This document shows, piece by piece, positions 17,608-26,971 of a stretch of 64,000 nt of DNA; the first letter of the stretch is position 1, and each line of letters begins with the position of its first letter. Location of the stretch: positions 682,001 through 746,000 of the forward strand of contig NZ_CP107928.1 of the NCBI RefSeq assembly GCF_036030735.1. Reading direction: 5' to 3'. The position numbers and the translations under genes are program-made. Source of the DNA: Streptomyces sp. NBC_00425 (GTDB lineage Bacteria > Actinomycetota > Actinomycetes > Streptomycetales > Streptomycetaceae). The notes beneath the pieces are model-generated. The model saw only the letters and a program-made list of their open reading frames with translations. It had not been told where the DNA came from and did not search any database.

Positions 17608-18936
17608 TCACGCCTTGACGCCGGCCTGGCTGACGTCCTGCCCCATCATGCCGGGTGCACTCTCCTGGGCAGGGTCCTTGGACACCGGGTGATCTGGACC
17701 GTTGGACGGAGCGGCGGCACGCAGCGCCGCCTCGACCCGGCGGTTGCTGGTCATGGTCGCCGTGACGGCGGTCATGGCGAGGAGGAGGCCGGCGGCGGTG
17801 CAGAGCGGGGTCCGTACGTCGTAGGCGGTGGCCAGCCAGCCGCCGAGGAAGGCACCGAACGGGGCTGCGCACATGGCGAGCATGCGGGAGGTGGAGGCGA
17901 CCCGTCCCATCAGGCGGGCGGGGACGATCGCCTGTCGGAGGGAGGGACCGAGCACCATGGTGGCGCCCATGCCCGCTCCGCAGACGGCAAGCGCGAGGCC
18001 GGCGACGTACGGGTTCGGGGCGGCGGCAAGGCCCAGGATGGCGAGTCCCTCGACTGCGGCCGTGCAGGTCAGCGCGGTGCCGGTGCCGAGTCGTCGGCCG
18101 AGGAAGGAGGCGATGCCCGCGCCGAGCAGACCGCCCGTGGCCTCCGCCGTGAGGAGCAGGCCGAAGCCGAAGGCGTCGATGCCGAGACGGTCGTGCGCGA
18201 AGAGGGCGAGTACGGTATCCACGGCGAGGAAGGCGACGTTCCCGACCGCCGGACGCAGCGCGAGCCCGAGCAGCAACCGATCCTGGAACACGTACGAGGC
18301 GCCGGCCCGCGCCTGCCGCAGCAGTGACTCACGGGCCTGCGGTACGGGCCGGGGTGCGGCAGGGAGCGACCTTACGAGCAGTGCGGAGAACGCGAACGAC
18401 ACCGCGTCGGCGAGCAGCGGAAACGCCCGCCCGAGCACGAGCAGGGCACTGCCCGCGGGCGGCCCCGCGAAGCCGGAGGCGGCGGTCTGGGTGCCGCGCA
18501 GGCGGGAGTTGGCGCGCTCTAGGAATACGGGGTCGCGGCCGAGCAGATCCGGCAGATAGGCCGTGGCCGCCGTGTCGAAGAAGAGTCCGCCGAGGCCGAG
18601 CAGGAAGGCGACGGCCGCAAGCAGTGGGATGCTCAGCACATCGAGCGCGGCCGCTGCCGCCGGTATCGCGAGCAGCACCGCACGCACCGTGTCCGCGACC
18701 CACATCGTGCGCCGACGGTCCCAACGGTCCACCAGTGCACCGCCGAGCACCCCGAAGAGCAGCCACGGCAGTGTTCCGGCGGCCGTGACGACGGCGAGCG
18801 CCATCGGGTCCCGTGTCAACGTCAAGGCGAGCAGCGGCAGAGCGGCATGCGACACCCCGTCGCCGAGGGAGGACACCGTCTGCGCGGTCCACAGCCGTCC
18901 GAAGCCGGTCGGCAACTTCCTTACTTCTGAGGTCAC
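17608..18936 (-). CDS. MFS transporter (12-TM exporter type)
   Basis: 442 residues with about 12 hydrophobic segments. The MFS loop motif is GALVDRWDRRRTMWVAD between TM2 and TM3, and LSIPLLAAVAFLLGLGGLFFD is typical of the MFS_3 / enterobactin-exporter-like branch. It starts with GTG at 18936, overlapping the TGA of the ArsR-type regulator gene (GTGA), so the two are co-translated. Regulator plus exporter suggests inducible efflux of a toxic compound. The last ~40 residues are hydrophilic. Confidence 0.85.
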   Translation of the reverse strand: MTSEVRKLPTGFGRLWTAQTVSSLGDGVSHAALPLLALTLTRDPMALAVVTAAGTLPWLLFGVLGGALVDRWDRRRTMWVADTVRAVLLAIPAAAAALDVLSIPLLAAVAFLLGLGGLFFDTAATAYLPDLLGRDPVFLERANSRLRGTQTAASGFAGPPAGSALLVLGRAFPLLADAVSFAFSALLVRSLPAAPRPVPQARESLLRQARAGASYVFQDRLLLGLALRPAVGNVAFLAVDTVLALFAHDRLGIDAFGFGLLLTAEATGGLLGAGIASFLGRRLGTGTALTCTAAVEGLAILGLAAAPNPYVAGLALAVCGAGMGATMVLGPSLRQAIVPARLMGRVASTSRMLAMCAAPFGAFLGGWLATAYDVRTPLCTAAGLLLAMTAVTATMTSNRRVEAALRAAAPSNGPDHPVSKDPAQESAPGMMGQDVSQAGVKA

Positions 18937-19472
18937 TTGGCGTCTCCTTCGGCGTGCTCGCGCGGTGTCGGGTGGAACAGTGCGAAGACGAGCGACGCGT
19001 CCGGCAGCGACGGATCGGACAGTTCCCGGTACTCGTCCGCCAGTACCTCCAGCCGCACCGCCAACTCCGCGAACTGCTCCTCGGTGAGCCGCAGATGCGC
19101 CATCCGTACGTGCCGCTCGCCGTTCGCCGGCGCTGCCTCCAGGTCCGCCACCGCATGCCGCATCAGCACATCCGGCCCTCCCTCGCCCGGATCCGGCAGC
19201 ACGATCGACCGCGCGGCCATGGCGTAGTACCGCTCAGTGACGCCCCGGACCTTCCGCGTCCGCACCACCTTCACCAGGCCGGCCCGTTCGAGCAGTCGCA
19301 CGTGGTAGCTGGAACTCCCCTTCGCAAGGCCCACCCGCTGGGCGATCTGCGTGATCGTCGCGGGCTCGAAGCGGAGCACGCCCATGATCCGGTGACGCGT
19401 GAGATTGGAGACGGCACGTAGCTGCTCGTCCGTGGTGACGTGGAACGTCTCGGGCAGATCATCGGTAGGCAT
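18933..19472 (-). CDS. ArsR-type (HTH_20) winged-helix regulator
   Basis: 179 residues. The winged helix occupies residues about 15-85 (QLRAVSNLTRHRIMGVLRF, ITQIAQRVGLAKGSSSYHVRLLERAGLVKVV). The C-terminal half is helical and probably senses the ligand. The ATG at 19472 is chosen because a perfect inverted repeat lies immediately upstream; a longer in-frame start would place that operator inside the gene. It is coupled to the MFS gene by a GTGA overlap. Likely a repressor of its own operon. Confidence 0.85.
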   Translation of the reverse strand: MPTDDLPETFHVTTDEQLRAVSNLTRHRIMGVLRFEPATITQIAQRVGLAKGSSSYHVRLLERAGLVKVVRTRKVRGVTERYYAMAARSIVLPDPGEGGPDVLMRHAVADLEAAPANGERHVRMAHLRLTEEQFAELAVRLEVLADEYRELSDPSLPDASLVFALFHPTPREHAEGDAK

Positions 19473-19477
19473 GCCCG

Positions 19478-19503
19478 CAATGGTCAACGTTTCTTGACCA
19501 TTG
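19478..19503 (-). promoter_or_regulatory. Perfect inverted repeat, likely operator of the ArsR-MFS operon
   Basis: Arms CAATGGTCAA (19478-19487) and TTGACCATTG (19494-19503) are exact reverse complements separated by 6 bases. The repeat starts 5 bases upstream of the regulator ATG at 19472 and overlaps where a promoter and 5' end must be. This is the expected place and size for a dimeric winged-helix repressor site. Confidence 0.75.
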
Positions 19504-19744
19504 CGCAAGGGGATTTCCTTGAGGCTTTCGCAGCCGGCCCGGCCAGACACGGGTCTCGACCGACAAAGCGTGCTCATTGCACGCCCTTCGCGAGCGACTC
19601 CTTGAGTGCCTCCGTGAGTGTGAGTGCGGCATCCGCGCGGTGATCCCCGTCCCAGTGAGCATCGGTCGACACGCTCAGGACATCGACAGGCGGTCCGCGC
19701 CGCAGCGGATCAGAACCCGGCCATGGACTTGTCCAACACCCCGG

Positions 19745-20038
19745 TCAGTCGACGCCTTCGACGATGCGGAAGTCGCGCTCGACGCCGTCTGAGAGGGCGA
19801 CCAGTGCCTCCTGGTAGGCCGCACTCTCGCGCGCCGCGACGGCCTGCTCGAAGCTGTCGAACTCGATCAGGATGGTGCGCTCGGCGATTCCGGCGTCATA
19901 CGCCACGACCCGACCGCCACGGGACAGGACCCGACCGCCCCCGGCCCTGACGGCCGGACCGGCCAGCTTGTCGTAAGCAGCCAACTTCTCAGGGTCTGAA
20001 ATGGTGCGGTAGACGCTGACCCAGTAGCCCTTGGGCAT
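19745..20038 (-). CDS. DUF1330 family protein
   Basis: 97 residues of the DUF1330 ferredoxin-like (dimeric alpha/beta barrel) family: GYWVSVYRTISDPEKLAAYDKLA, GGRVLSRGGRVVAYDAG, RTILIEFDSFEQAVAARESAAYQEAL (shown as separate strands) and a C-terminal RDFRIVEG strand. GGAGG precedes the ATG at 20038. Function of the family is not established. It lies 33 bases downstream of the MFS gene at 20072-21505 on the same strand and may be its last cistron. Confidence 0.82.
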   Translation of the reverse strand: MPKGYWVSVYRTISDPEKLAAYDKLAGPAVRAGGGRVLSRGGRVVAYDAGIAERTILIEFDSFEQAVAARESAAYQEALVALSDGVERDFRIVEGVD

Positions 20039-20071
20039 GGAACCTCCAGTGTGGGGATGAGTGCATCTGAC

Positions 20072-21505
20072 TTACGGGTTGGTCTCGGACGAGCGTCGGC
20101 GGGCGAGAGCGAGGCTTGTCAGCGTCGTGATCGCCATGGCGCCGATGCCGACCAGCGCCGCGGTGGTGTAGGCGCTGTCGTCGGGGAAGAGGTGGCCGGG
20201 GCCGGTGCCCGCGGTGAGGATCAGGCCGCCGATGGCGCTGCCCAGGGAGTACCCGACGCTGCGGACGACGTAGTTGAAGCTCATGGCGCTCGACGTCTCG
20301 CTCTTGGGGGTGACGGCCAGGATGACGCCGGGCATCGCGGCCGAGAAGCCGCCGACTCCGAAGCCGAGCACGCCCATCGCCACGAACAGTTCGGCCAGGT
20401 CCGACCGGGCCGCCGCGAACAGGGCGAATCCGCCCCCGACCACGACGGCGCTGCCGGCCAGGACCAGGGGGCCGGCGATCCGCGTCCGGACCCGCGGCGT
20501 GAGCTTGCCGGCGACGAACCCCAGCACCGAGAACGGGATGAGGACCAGCCCGGCGACGAAGGTCGTCAGGCCGAAGCCGTAACCGGCGCCGTGCGGCGTC
20601 TGCGCGTACCGGGTGATGAGCGTGAGCAGGAGGTACATGCCGATCCCGCCGACGAACATGGCGAGGTTCGCCCCGGCGACCGCCGGGTGCCGCACCGCCC
20701 GCACATCGACCAGGGGCGTCGTACTGCGCAGCTCGATGACGGCCCAGACGCAGAGCAGCACCACCGCGACGACGGCGAGGCCCGCCGCCAGGGCGAGGTG
20801 CCGGCTCCACAGATTCCGTTCGCCGGCGAGGAACAGCATCAGGAGCAGCGCAGCGGCCAGGACGACCGCGCCTGCCACGTCCACGTGGGCGGAGCGGCCT
20901 TCGGGAGCTTCGGGCATGGAGCGCCACGCGGTCAGGAGGGCGGCGCCGGTGACGACGAGGCCGAGGCCGTAGGCGGCCCGTACCCCGCCGAGCTCGGCGA
21001 GCAGTGCGGCCAGCGGGTAGCCGACGCCGGCCCCGATGATCGAGACCACCGAGATCAGGGCGATCACGGCCGCGCTGCGCTCCTCGGGGAGGTGGTCCCG
21101 GGCCACGCCCATCATCAGCGCCGTCAGCCCGAGCCCGACGCCCTGGGCCGCCCTGCCGGCCAGCAGCCACGCGAACGGCAGCGGCAGCACGGTGAGCGCG
21201 CTGCCGACGACGACGACCGCCAGCGTGGCGAGGATCGTGGCCCGCCGGTGCGGGCCGGCTCCGAGCCGGCCCAGCACCGGCGTGGCGACTGCGCCGCTGA
21301 GCAGCGCGACGGTCAGCGTCCACTGCGCGCTGCCGAGCGAGACGTGGAACGAGGTCGCCACGCTGGTGATGAGGGGCGTCCCGAGGCTGGCGACCGCCGC
21401 CACGACCAGAGCGATGAACATCAGGGCGGGGACCAGCAGCCGCGCCTCGGAACGCGCCGCCGGGAACGCCTTCACCGCGGCCCCGCCGACCGGCTGCTCC
21501 GTCAC
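20072..21505 (-). CDS. MFS drug-resistance transporter (DHA2-like, 14-TM type)
   Basis: 477 residues, very hydrophobic, with about 14 membrane segments. The first helices (LLVPALMFIALVVAAVASLG), the VALLSGAVATPVLGRLGAG loop and PLAALLAELGGVRAAYG after TM5 fit the EmrB/QacA-like exporters. The GTG at 21505 overlaps the TGA of the marR gene (GTGA). A longer frame reading upstream across marR is rejected. It would export a drug-like compound, induced when MarR is released. Confidence 0.85.
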   Translation of the reverse strand: MTEQPVGGAAVKAFPAARSEARLLVPALMFIALVVAAVASLGTPLITSVATSFHVSLGSAQWTLTVALLSGAVATPVLGRLGAGPHRRATILATLAVVVVGSALTVLPLPFAWLLAGRAAQGVGLGLTALMMGVARDHLPEERSAAVIALISVVSIIGAGVGYPLAALLAELGGVRAAYGLGLVVTGAALLTAWRSMPEAPEGRSAHVDVAGAVVLAAALLLMLFLAGERNLWSRHLALAAGLAVVAVVLLCVWAVIELRSTTPLVDVRAVRHPAVAGANLAMFVGGIGMYLLLTLITRYAQTPHGAGYGFGLTTFVAGLVLIPFSVLGFVAGKLTPRVRTRIAGPLVLAGSAVVVGGGFALFAAARSDLAELFVAMGVLGFGVGGFSAAMPGVILAVTPKSETSSAMSFNYVVRSVGYSLGSAIGGLILTAGTGPGHLFPDDSAYTTAALVGIGAMAITTLTSLALARRRSSETNP

Positions 21506-21960
21506 TGCTTCGGCCCTTCGCGGTCCTGACTTTCGATCTCCGCCAGATGCTTCAGCGCCGGAAGGGCCGCCACCAGCGCCTCGACCTCGTCGCCGGTGAG
21601 CTCGCCGATCAACCGCTCGAACGCGTGGACGCCCGCCTGGCGCCGCGTCCGGACATAGGAGGCGCCGGCCTCGGTCAGGCACACCAGCGTGACCCGCTTG
21701 TCGGACGCGTCTCCCCGCCGCTCGACCAGGCCGGACTCCTCCATCACCCGTACCAGGGAGGTCATCGCGGGCTGGGTGACGCCCTCGACCGCGGCCAGAT
21801 CGGTGATGCGCCGCGGGCCGGTCCGGTCCAGGGTGGCCAGGGTGGCGGCGGACGTCAGGCTCATGTCCCGGGGCAGGCGTCTCGCGGCCCGAGTGGCCAG
21901 GCCGTAGAGGGCTGCCCCGATGGCGGCGGACGCGCCAGGAGCGGTGTCTTGACGACTCAT
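21502..21960 (-). CDS. MarR-family regulator
   Basis: 152 residues with the MarR winged helix: LTSAATLATLDRTGPRRITDLAAVEGVTQPAMTSLVRVMEESGLVERR (recognition helix in TQPAMTSLVRVMEE), wing DASDKRVTLVCLTEAG, then a helical dimerisation C-terminus. It is co-translated with the MFS exporter. The AT-rich stretch 21961-22000 immediately upstream (the minus strand reads TTTACATAAAC, then ATATAAAAATG) is unusual for this genome and probably holds promoter and operator. Confidence 0.88.
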   Translation of the reverse strand: MSRQDTAPGASAAIGAALYGLATRAARRLPRDMSLTSAATLATLDRTGPRRITDLAAVEGVTQPAMTSLVRVMEESGLVERRGDASDKRVTLVCLTEAGASYVRTRRQAGVHAFERLIGELTGDEVEALVAALPALKHLAEIESQDREGPKQ

Positions 21961-22059
21961 GCCAGAAGCATAGCATTTTTATATTCACAGTTTATGTAAA
22001 CGGACCTGGCTCGGGCGGCCTCGGCCGCCGGGAGCCGGTGACGTCGCGGCGCGTTGTGC

Positions 22060-22269
22060 CGCAGTGCGCATGGCTTGGTTCTCTGATGCCGGGTGCCTTG
22101 CCCGACGATGCGGGGCGAAGTCGCCGCAGCGGTAGCAAGCGCCGTAGTCGGTGAGGAACCGGTGAATGTGATGGATGCCGTGGGCGGCGAACCAGACCTT
22201 CGCCCGGGCGAGGAGACAACAGCCGTCGCACCCCCTTCCCATCACCCGACCCCGACGCTCAGGACGCAT
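22060..22269 (-). mobile_element. IS481-type transposase fragment
   Basis: A minus-strand fragment reading RAKVWFAAHGIHHIHRFLTDYGACYRCGDFAP corresponds, in two adjacent blocks, to the region around the second catalytic Asp of IS481/rve-type transposases (FAAHG...TDNGACYR in intact relatives). No upstream or downstream parts survive. Confidence 0.6.
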
Positions 22270-22353
22270 TCGCGTGGGGCACTCGACGTCCTCTCGACGT
22301 CAGACGACGGCAGGCGCGACACCTGTCGTGCGCGCCTGCCGCATCGCGGCCTT

Positions 22354-22722
22354 TCAGTCCAGCGGTGCGACGCGGATACGGTTCCCGTCGGGATCGGCTG
22401 CGAGGAAGGTCGGCCCGAACCCCGCATCATGGGGCTCGCGCAGGATCGTGACACCTTTGGACTGCCACTGCTCAAAGGTCGCGTTGAGCTCGTCGGGTCC
22501 ACCGTCGACGGCCAGGCACACCTCACCGGTGCGCGGGACGTCCGGTGACAGATCCTCGAACTGGCCAGACCACAGACCGAGGTCAGCGCCTGGACCGAGG
22601 TCGAAGGTGATGTATCCCGGAGTCTCGAACGAGGGGCTCATGCCGAGGAGGTCGCCGTAGAAACGAGCTGCGGCGGGAGCGTCGTTCACGTAGACGATGG
22701 ACACGACGGATGTGGTGGGCAT
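22354..22722 (-). CDS. VOC-superfamily protein (bleomycin-resistance/glyoxalase-like)
   Basis: 122 residues: VVSIVYVNDAPAAARFYGDLLGM, ITFDLGPGADLGLWSG, EVCLAVDGGPDELNATFEQW and GPTFLAADPDGNRIRVAPLD make the two beta-alpha-beta-beta-beta units. The ATG at 22722 has AAGGAA upstream; the longer frame is rejected as antisense of the divergent regulator. It is transcribed divergently from the WYL regulator, 92 bases apart, and is the likely target. Confidence 0.85.
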   Translation of the reverse strand: MPTTSVVSIVYVNDAPAAARFYGDLLGMSPSFETPGYITFDLGPGADLGLWSGQFEDLSPDVPRTGEVCLAVDGGPDELNATFEQWQSKGVTILREPHDAGFGPTFLAADPDGNRIRVAPLD

Positions 22723-22814
22723 GGTTGTTCCTTCTGGCAGGTGGTGGGTACGCATCCACCAGCCTGACCGGGATATGCGCCGTATCCTGTCGCAATTCCC
22801 GGGAAAATCGGTGT

Positions 22815-23780
22815 GTGACCCCGGACCGCTTCTTCGCCCTGATGCTGCTCCTCGCATCGAGGGATGCCGTGACCACACAGGAACTCGCCTCAGCGCTCGG
22901 GGTGTCCCTTCGAACCATCACCCGGGATCTGAACTGGCTCCGCGACGCCGGTCTGCCGGTGACCGCACACCGGGGGCGCCTCGGAGGCGTGACCATGCTT
23001 CCCGGATCCGGACTCGACCTCACGCGACTCACACCGGGCGAGCGTGATCATCTGTCGCTCACCGGGCTGGATGAGAAGCAACGTGCGGAACTGAACGCAT
23101 CGGCCGAAAGCCGGCGCGCGCTCTCCAAGATCGCCGCTGCACAGTCACGTCGAGTTCATGAGCTCCTGCCGCTCACCGACGTAGTGCACGTGGACAGCCG
23201 TCCCTGGCATCAGGCACGAGCTTTCGGCACGACTCCGGCTTCGCTGATCGGCGCGGTGCGGCGAGGTCGCCGGCTACGGATCGAGTACGACAGCCCACGC
23301 GAGTCATGGTCACGCGACCTCCTCGTGGATCCCTACGGGCTGTTCGCCAAGGCCGGCATCTGGTACCTCGTCGCCGACTGTGCCCGAGTGCCACGGATGT
23401 ACCGACTCGAACGGATCACGACGTGGCAAGAAGTCGACCGGCCTCGACGGATCCGCGAGAGCCAGACCCTGGCCACCGTCGCTGCAGCGCTCATTGCTCA
23501 GTGGGAACACAACCACGCGATAGAAGTCAGCGCCACCATCGACCAGACCCAGATCGAGCGAGCGCAACGGATCTTCGGCCTACGACTCGTCCGGGACGAC
23601 CATGAAGAATCCGCCACCGGCCACAAGGTGACAATCCGCTTCCTGCATCTGGAGGACGTGCGAGCACTGCTGCCGTTCGGGAGCGCCATCACTGTGCACG
23701 GCCCCACCGAGGCCAGGGCTCACCTCCGCGACCTCGCCACCAACCTTGCCCACCACTATGCGCGGTCACCAACGTCCTGA
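22815..23780 (+). CDS. HTH-WYL transcriptional regulator (YafY/DeoR-like)
   Basis: 321 residues. The N-terminal HTH_11 domain (RFFALMLLLASRDAVTTQELASALGVSLRTITRDLNWL) is followed by a WYL domain (ASLIGAVRRGRRLRIEYDS, DPYGLFAKAGIWYLVADC, MYRLERITTW) and a C-terminal extension (IRFLHLEDVRALLPFGSAITV). The GTG at 22815 is chosen because it places the HTH at the N-terminus and has GGGAAAATCGGT upstream. WYL domains bind nucleotides or other small ligands. It is divergent from a VOC gene, the usual arrangement for a regulator and its target. Confidence 0.88.
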   Translation: MTPDRFFALMLLLASRDAVTTQELASALGVSLRTITRDLNWLRDAGLPVTAHRGRLGGVTMLPGSGLDLTRLTPGERDHLSLTGLDEKQRAELNASAESRRALSKIAAAQSRRVHELLPLTDVVHVDSRPWHQARAFGTTPASLIGAVRRGRRLRIEYDSPRESWSRDLLVDPYGLFAKAGIWYLVADCARVPRMYRLERITTWQEVDRPRRIRESQTLATVAAALIAQWEHNHAIEVSATIDQTQIERAQRIFGLRLVRDDHEESATGHKVTIRFLHLEDVRALLPFGSAITVHGPTEARAHLRDLATNLAHHYARSPTS

Positions 23781-23807
23781 CCCGCAACAACTGTAGGCGG
23801 ACCGGAT

Positions 23808-24251
23808 GTGAACCCTCAGCCTGCCGTCGTGCGGATGCCACTGCAGGTCCTTGACGCCTTTACCACCGGCACGGCTTCCGCCGGTTCGGACAGCGGGGAA
23901 GCTATCGCGGGCGTCCTGGAGCGGTTGGAGGAAACCCCCGCCGAGCAGGAGGCGGAGTTGCGGCGGAAACGGACCGCCGTGCAGCGGATGCGCGCCGAAG
24001 GCAGCCGGATGGGCCTGCTCTCCGACATCGTCACCGAACGCCTCAAGAGCCTGCCCGAGGGCTCCCTCCGTCAGGCCGACCTGGACAGTCTGCTGGTCAC
24101 TGAGCGCATCTTCGGCCCGCTCGGCGCGGCCGTCCACGCCACCCGCTTCTCGTCCTGGCCACGCATCCCAGCCTGCGGGAGGATTCCGACCGCATCGATG
24201 ACGCCGAGCAGGCACTCGATGACAGTGTCGCCGTCCACGGGTCACCCTTGA
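23808..24251 (+). pseudogene. MerR-family regulator remnant (N-terminus lost, frameshift)
   Basis: The frame reads like the effector half of a MerR-type regulator: VLDAFTTGTASAG, IAGVLERLEETPAEQEAELRRKRTAVQRM (coiled coil, with basic patch) and SDIVTERLKSLPEGSLRQADLDSLLVTERIFGPLGAAVHATRF. After RF the continuation (VLATHPSLREDSDRIDDAEQALDD) lies in another frame, so there is a frameshift near 24155. The N-terminal DNA-binding domain is absent. Not functional as read. Confidence 0.6.
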
Positions 24252-24391
24252 CCGGCCGGTGGCCGCATCACCGATGTCACCGCCGGCCTCGGCGTCGTCG
24301 GACGTGTTGTCAGTGGTCTGCGGCATGATGCGAGACACGCGACGACCTGCCCGACGGGGGCTCCGAGGCCGTCCTCGACGAGGGGAGCACT

Positions 24392-25478
24392 GTGCGTAGG
24401 TCGGTCGCAGGCGAGGTGCGTGTTCACGACCGTCAGATCTACGTCGAGAGCGATCCGGACAGCGCCAGGCCGGACCTCTCGACGGCGTTCGCAGGCCAGA
24501 ACGGGGGGTTGTGCGGGGCTGCGGTCCCGGGTGTGATCCTCCTGCCCACCGCGCTGTACTCGGGCGACGTCGGATTCGTCGTGGAAGTCCACGACGACGC
24601 CCCTGTGCTGGACCCGGCCTGGGAGGACGTGATGGAGGTGTCCTTCCGTCCCGAGTCGGAACGCACAAGGTTGATCCAGTGGGACGGCGAGGCGGCGTGG
24701 GACCTGGATCTCACCCGGACCGACTATCGGGTCCGGTACTGCGCCCGGGGGATGGACGAGGGAGTGAAACTCCCCACCAGAGTGACCGGGGAGCCGCAGG
24801 CAGACAGCTACCTCCTGCAGTTCTGGCCCGCCCCACCCGGCCCCGACCGCGTGATCCGCCACACCTCGCGGACGGCCGGGCAGTTGCACGACTACGCACG
24901 TGCGACGGCGCGTACGCCCGAACAGCTTGCCGAGGCCGAACGCCTGACTCGCCAGCTGTTCGAACGGGCCGCCGAGGAGCGAGCCGAGCGGGCGGCCGAA
25001 GAGCGCCGGCTGCATTACGACGAGTGGGAGTGGGGCGGACGGCTGCCGAGCGAGAGGCTGCGAGGTGCCCGCGAGAGCAACGTCCTCGGTCTGCTCCGCT
25101 TCGACAGCGACCTGGTGCACGCCCTCGATGTCGTGGGTCCCGAGGTGCAGGGTGCAGTGGCACTGGTGGCAGCGCGGCGGGCCTGCGAGGCTGCGGGCCT
25201 GACCGATGTGCCATGGGTCGCCAAGGCGCTCTCCGCGTTGGCAGAAGGACGCCCCCTGCCGCCGCCGTTCGACGACCCGGCCCTCATGCGGGAGACCCTG
25301 CGCTCCGATCCTCGCGTACCGGACAGGTCGGTAGGCGAAGCGATACCTCCGGAGCGACCGCCGTACGTCCCGCCACCGACCGCGAACGCGGGGCACACGG
25401 TCGTCGTGGTGGCACACCCTGCCGTCACGCCGCGTACCCCCGGGACAGATCTCACAACCTCATTTCGCTCTTCCCGCC
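24392..25478 (+). CDS. Hypothetical protein with acidic coiled-coil middle; stop codon misplaced
   Basis: Starts at GTG 24392 after GAGGGGAGCACT. Good codon bias holds for about 355 codons: a beta-rich N-terminal half (RQIYVESDPDSARPDL, VILLPTALYSGDVGFVVEVHDDAP), then a charged helix (LTRQLFERAAEERAERAAEERRL) and a helical end (DLVHALDVVGPEVQGAVALVAARRACEAAGL). I do not recognise the family. The frame stays open to 26368, but beyond about 25450 it has lost codon bias and overlaps the next gene by almost 900 bases. The true 3' end is therefore uncertain and a frameshift or lost stop near 25450 is likely. Confidence 0.5.
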
Positions 25479-26687
25479 GTGCTCGCCGCAGCCGGGTCCG
25501 CCCCGCTCACTGCAGCACTGGACGCGGTGTGGCATGCATTGCAAACGTACGGCGAGCACTATCCCGAACTGCTGGACGAGATCCGGTCGGTGTGCGCCGA
25601 GCGGGCAGGGAGCATCGCCGCCGCGCTCCGCATTCGTACCACCCCGCCGCGGCCGGTCGACATCACCGCGGTCGTCCCGCAACTGGCCCCGCTGGCACGC
25701 ACGGCGACCCGACTGCATCCCCGACCGGGGTCGCCCACGCCGTACGACAGCTCCGTCGGCGGGCCGCTGCTGTGGCCCGCCGACGAGCCGTGGCCGCACT
25801 GCGGGAAACCGCACGAGTGGGACCAGGTGAACGAGATCCTCTCACCGGGGGACGTACGGCAGCTGCGACGCATCCGGGCAGCGGCGGCGAACGGGCCGGG
25901 CGGCGATCCCTCGGTGGCCAAGGGCACGCACAAGGAGCCGGCGCTCGAAGAACGGCTCGAGGCCGACCGCACATGGCCCGAGGGCCCGATCGCCCTGCTG
26001 CCCGTAGCCCAGTTGTACGTACGCGACGTACCCCTGCTGCGCCCGCCCGGGAAGGCCGAGGCGGATCTGCTCCAAGTGCTGTGGTGCCCGTTCGACCACC
26101 CCGCGCAGCCCGAGACCGCGTTGTTCTGGCGGTCCGCCGCGGCGGTCACCGACATTCTCGAGGCACCCCCCGAGCCGCCCGCTGTCCAGTTCCCCGGCTA
26201 CCTGCCGGAGCCGTGCCTGCTCGCGCCGGAGCAGATCACCGAATACCCCGACTTCCTGGAACTGAGCAAGGAGCTCCAGCAGCAGCTGGAGGACTGGCGC
26301 AACTGGCAGACAGCCGGCACCGCCTTGGACAGCTCCGACGTGCCCTGCTCGAAGGATTTCCACAGTGAGCTCTATGCGGCCAGGCTGTCCGTCGCCCCCG
26401 GCTGGAAGGTCGGTGGATGGACGCGCTGGGGTCTCACCGATCCCGAGCCCCGACTCTGCCCCTCCTGCGGCGCCGAGATGGATCCGCTGCTGACCATTGC
26501 CTCGGCCGAATGGAACTCCCACGATCCCGAATGGATTCCCCACGAGGACCAAGCCCGCTCCACGTCGTCCACGACCGATCCCGCACCGTGGAACCCGACC
26601 AGGCTCGATCTCGCCCGAGGCTACGGTCTGCAGCTGCACGTCTGCCCGGCATCCCCGGACCACCCGCACATCGAGCTGATCCAATGA
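25479..26687 (+). CDS. Hypothetical protein (DUF1963/YwqG-like features) with zinc-ribbon-like CxxC
   Basis: 402 residues from GTG 25479. It contains SSVGGPLLWPADEPWPHC, LLPVAQLYVRDVPLLRPPG, LLQVLWCPFDHP and, late, RLCPSCGAEMDPLL, a single CxxC knuckle. The GxxxxPxxxxWP and Q-leading strand pattern recalls YwqG/DUF1963 proteins, whose function is unknown. It follows the upstream hypothetical gene on the same strand and probably belongs with it. Assignment to the family is tentative. Confidence 0.65.
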   Translation: MLAAAGSAPLTAALDAVWHALQTYGEHYPELLDEIRSVCAERAGSIAAALRIRTTPPRPVDITAVVPQLAPLARTATRLHPRPGSPTPYDSSVGGPLLWPADEPWPHCGKPHEWDQVNEILSPGDVRQLRRIRAAAANGPGGDPSVAKGTHKEPALEERLEADRTWPEGPIALLPVAQLYVRDVPLLRPPGKAEADLLQVLWCPFDHPAQPETALFWRSAAAVTDILEAPPEPPAVQFPGYLPEPCLLAPEQITEYPDFLELSKELQQQLEDWRNWQTAGTALDSSDVPCSKDFHSELYAARLSVAPGWKVGGWTRWGLTDPEPRLCPSCGAEMDPLLTIASAEWNSHDPEWIPHEDQARSTSSTTDPAPWNPTRLDLARGYGLQLHVCPASPDHPHIELIQ

Positions 26688-26971
26688 GCCGTTCCCGGAT
26701 CGTGAGGGGCCGCCGCACACCACCGTGCGAGCGCGGCGGTGTGCGGCGAGGCCGGCGGCCCCGCCCTGGACGCACTCATCCCGTGACCGACCGGGTCGGC
26801 TCTGGCAGGTGCAGCCCGTGACTGCACCGAGCGGGAGAGCAGGCAGGCGTACTCATACCGAGCTGAGTACGCTCCCTCATGCCGGGCCGACCTTCGCGAG
26901 GCGAGTATCGGTGCGACGGCGCGGACCACGAGCGTCGGCCCGATCCAGTTGAGACAGTTGCGGAGAATCTC
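26688..26971. other. Intergenic, nothing recognised
   Basis: About 280 bases with no supported gene; the end carries GGAG (26962-26965) for the following secreted protein. Confidence 0.35.
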
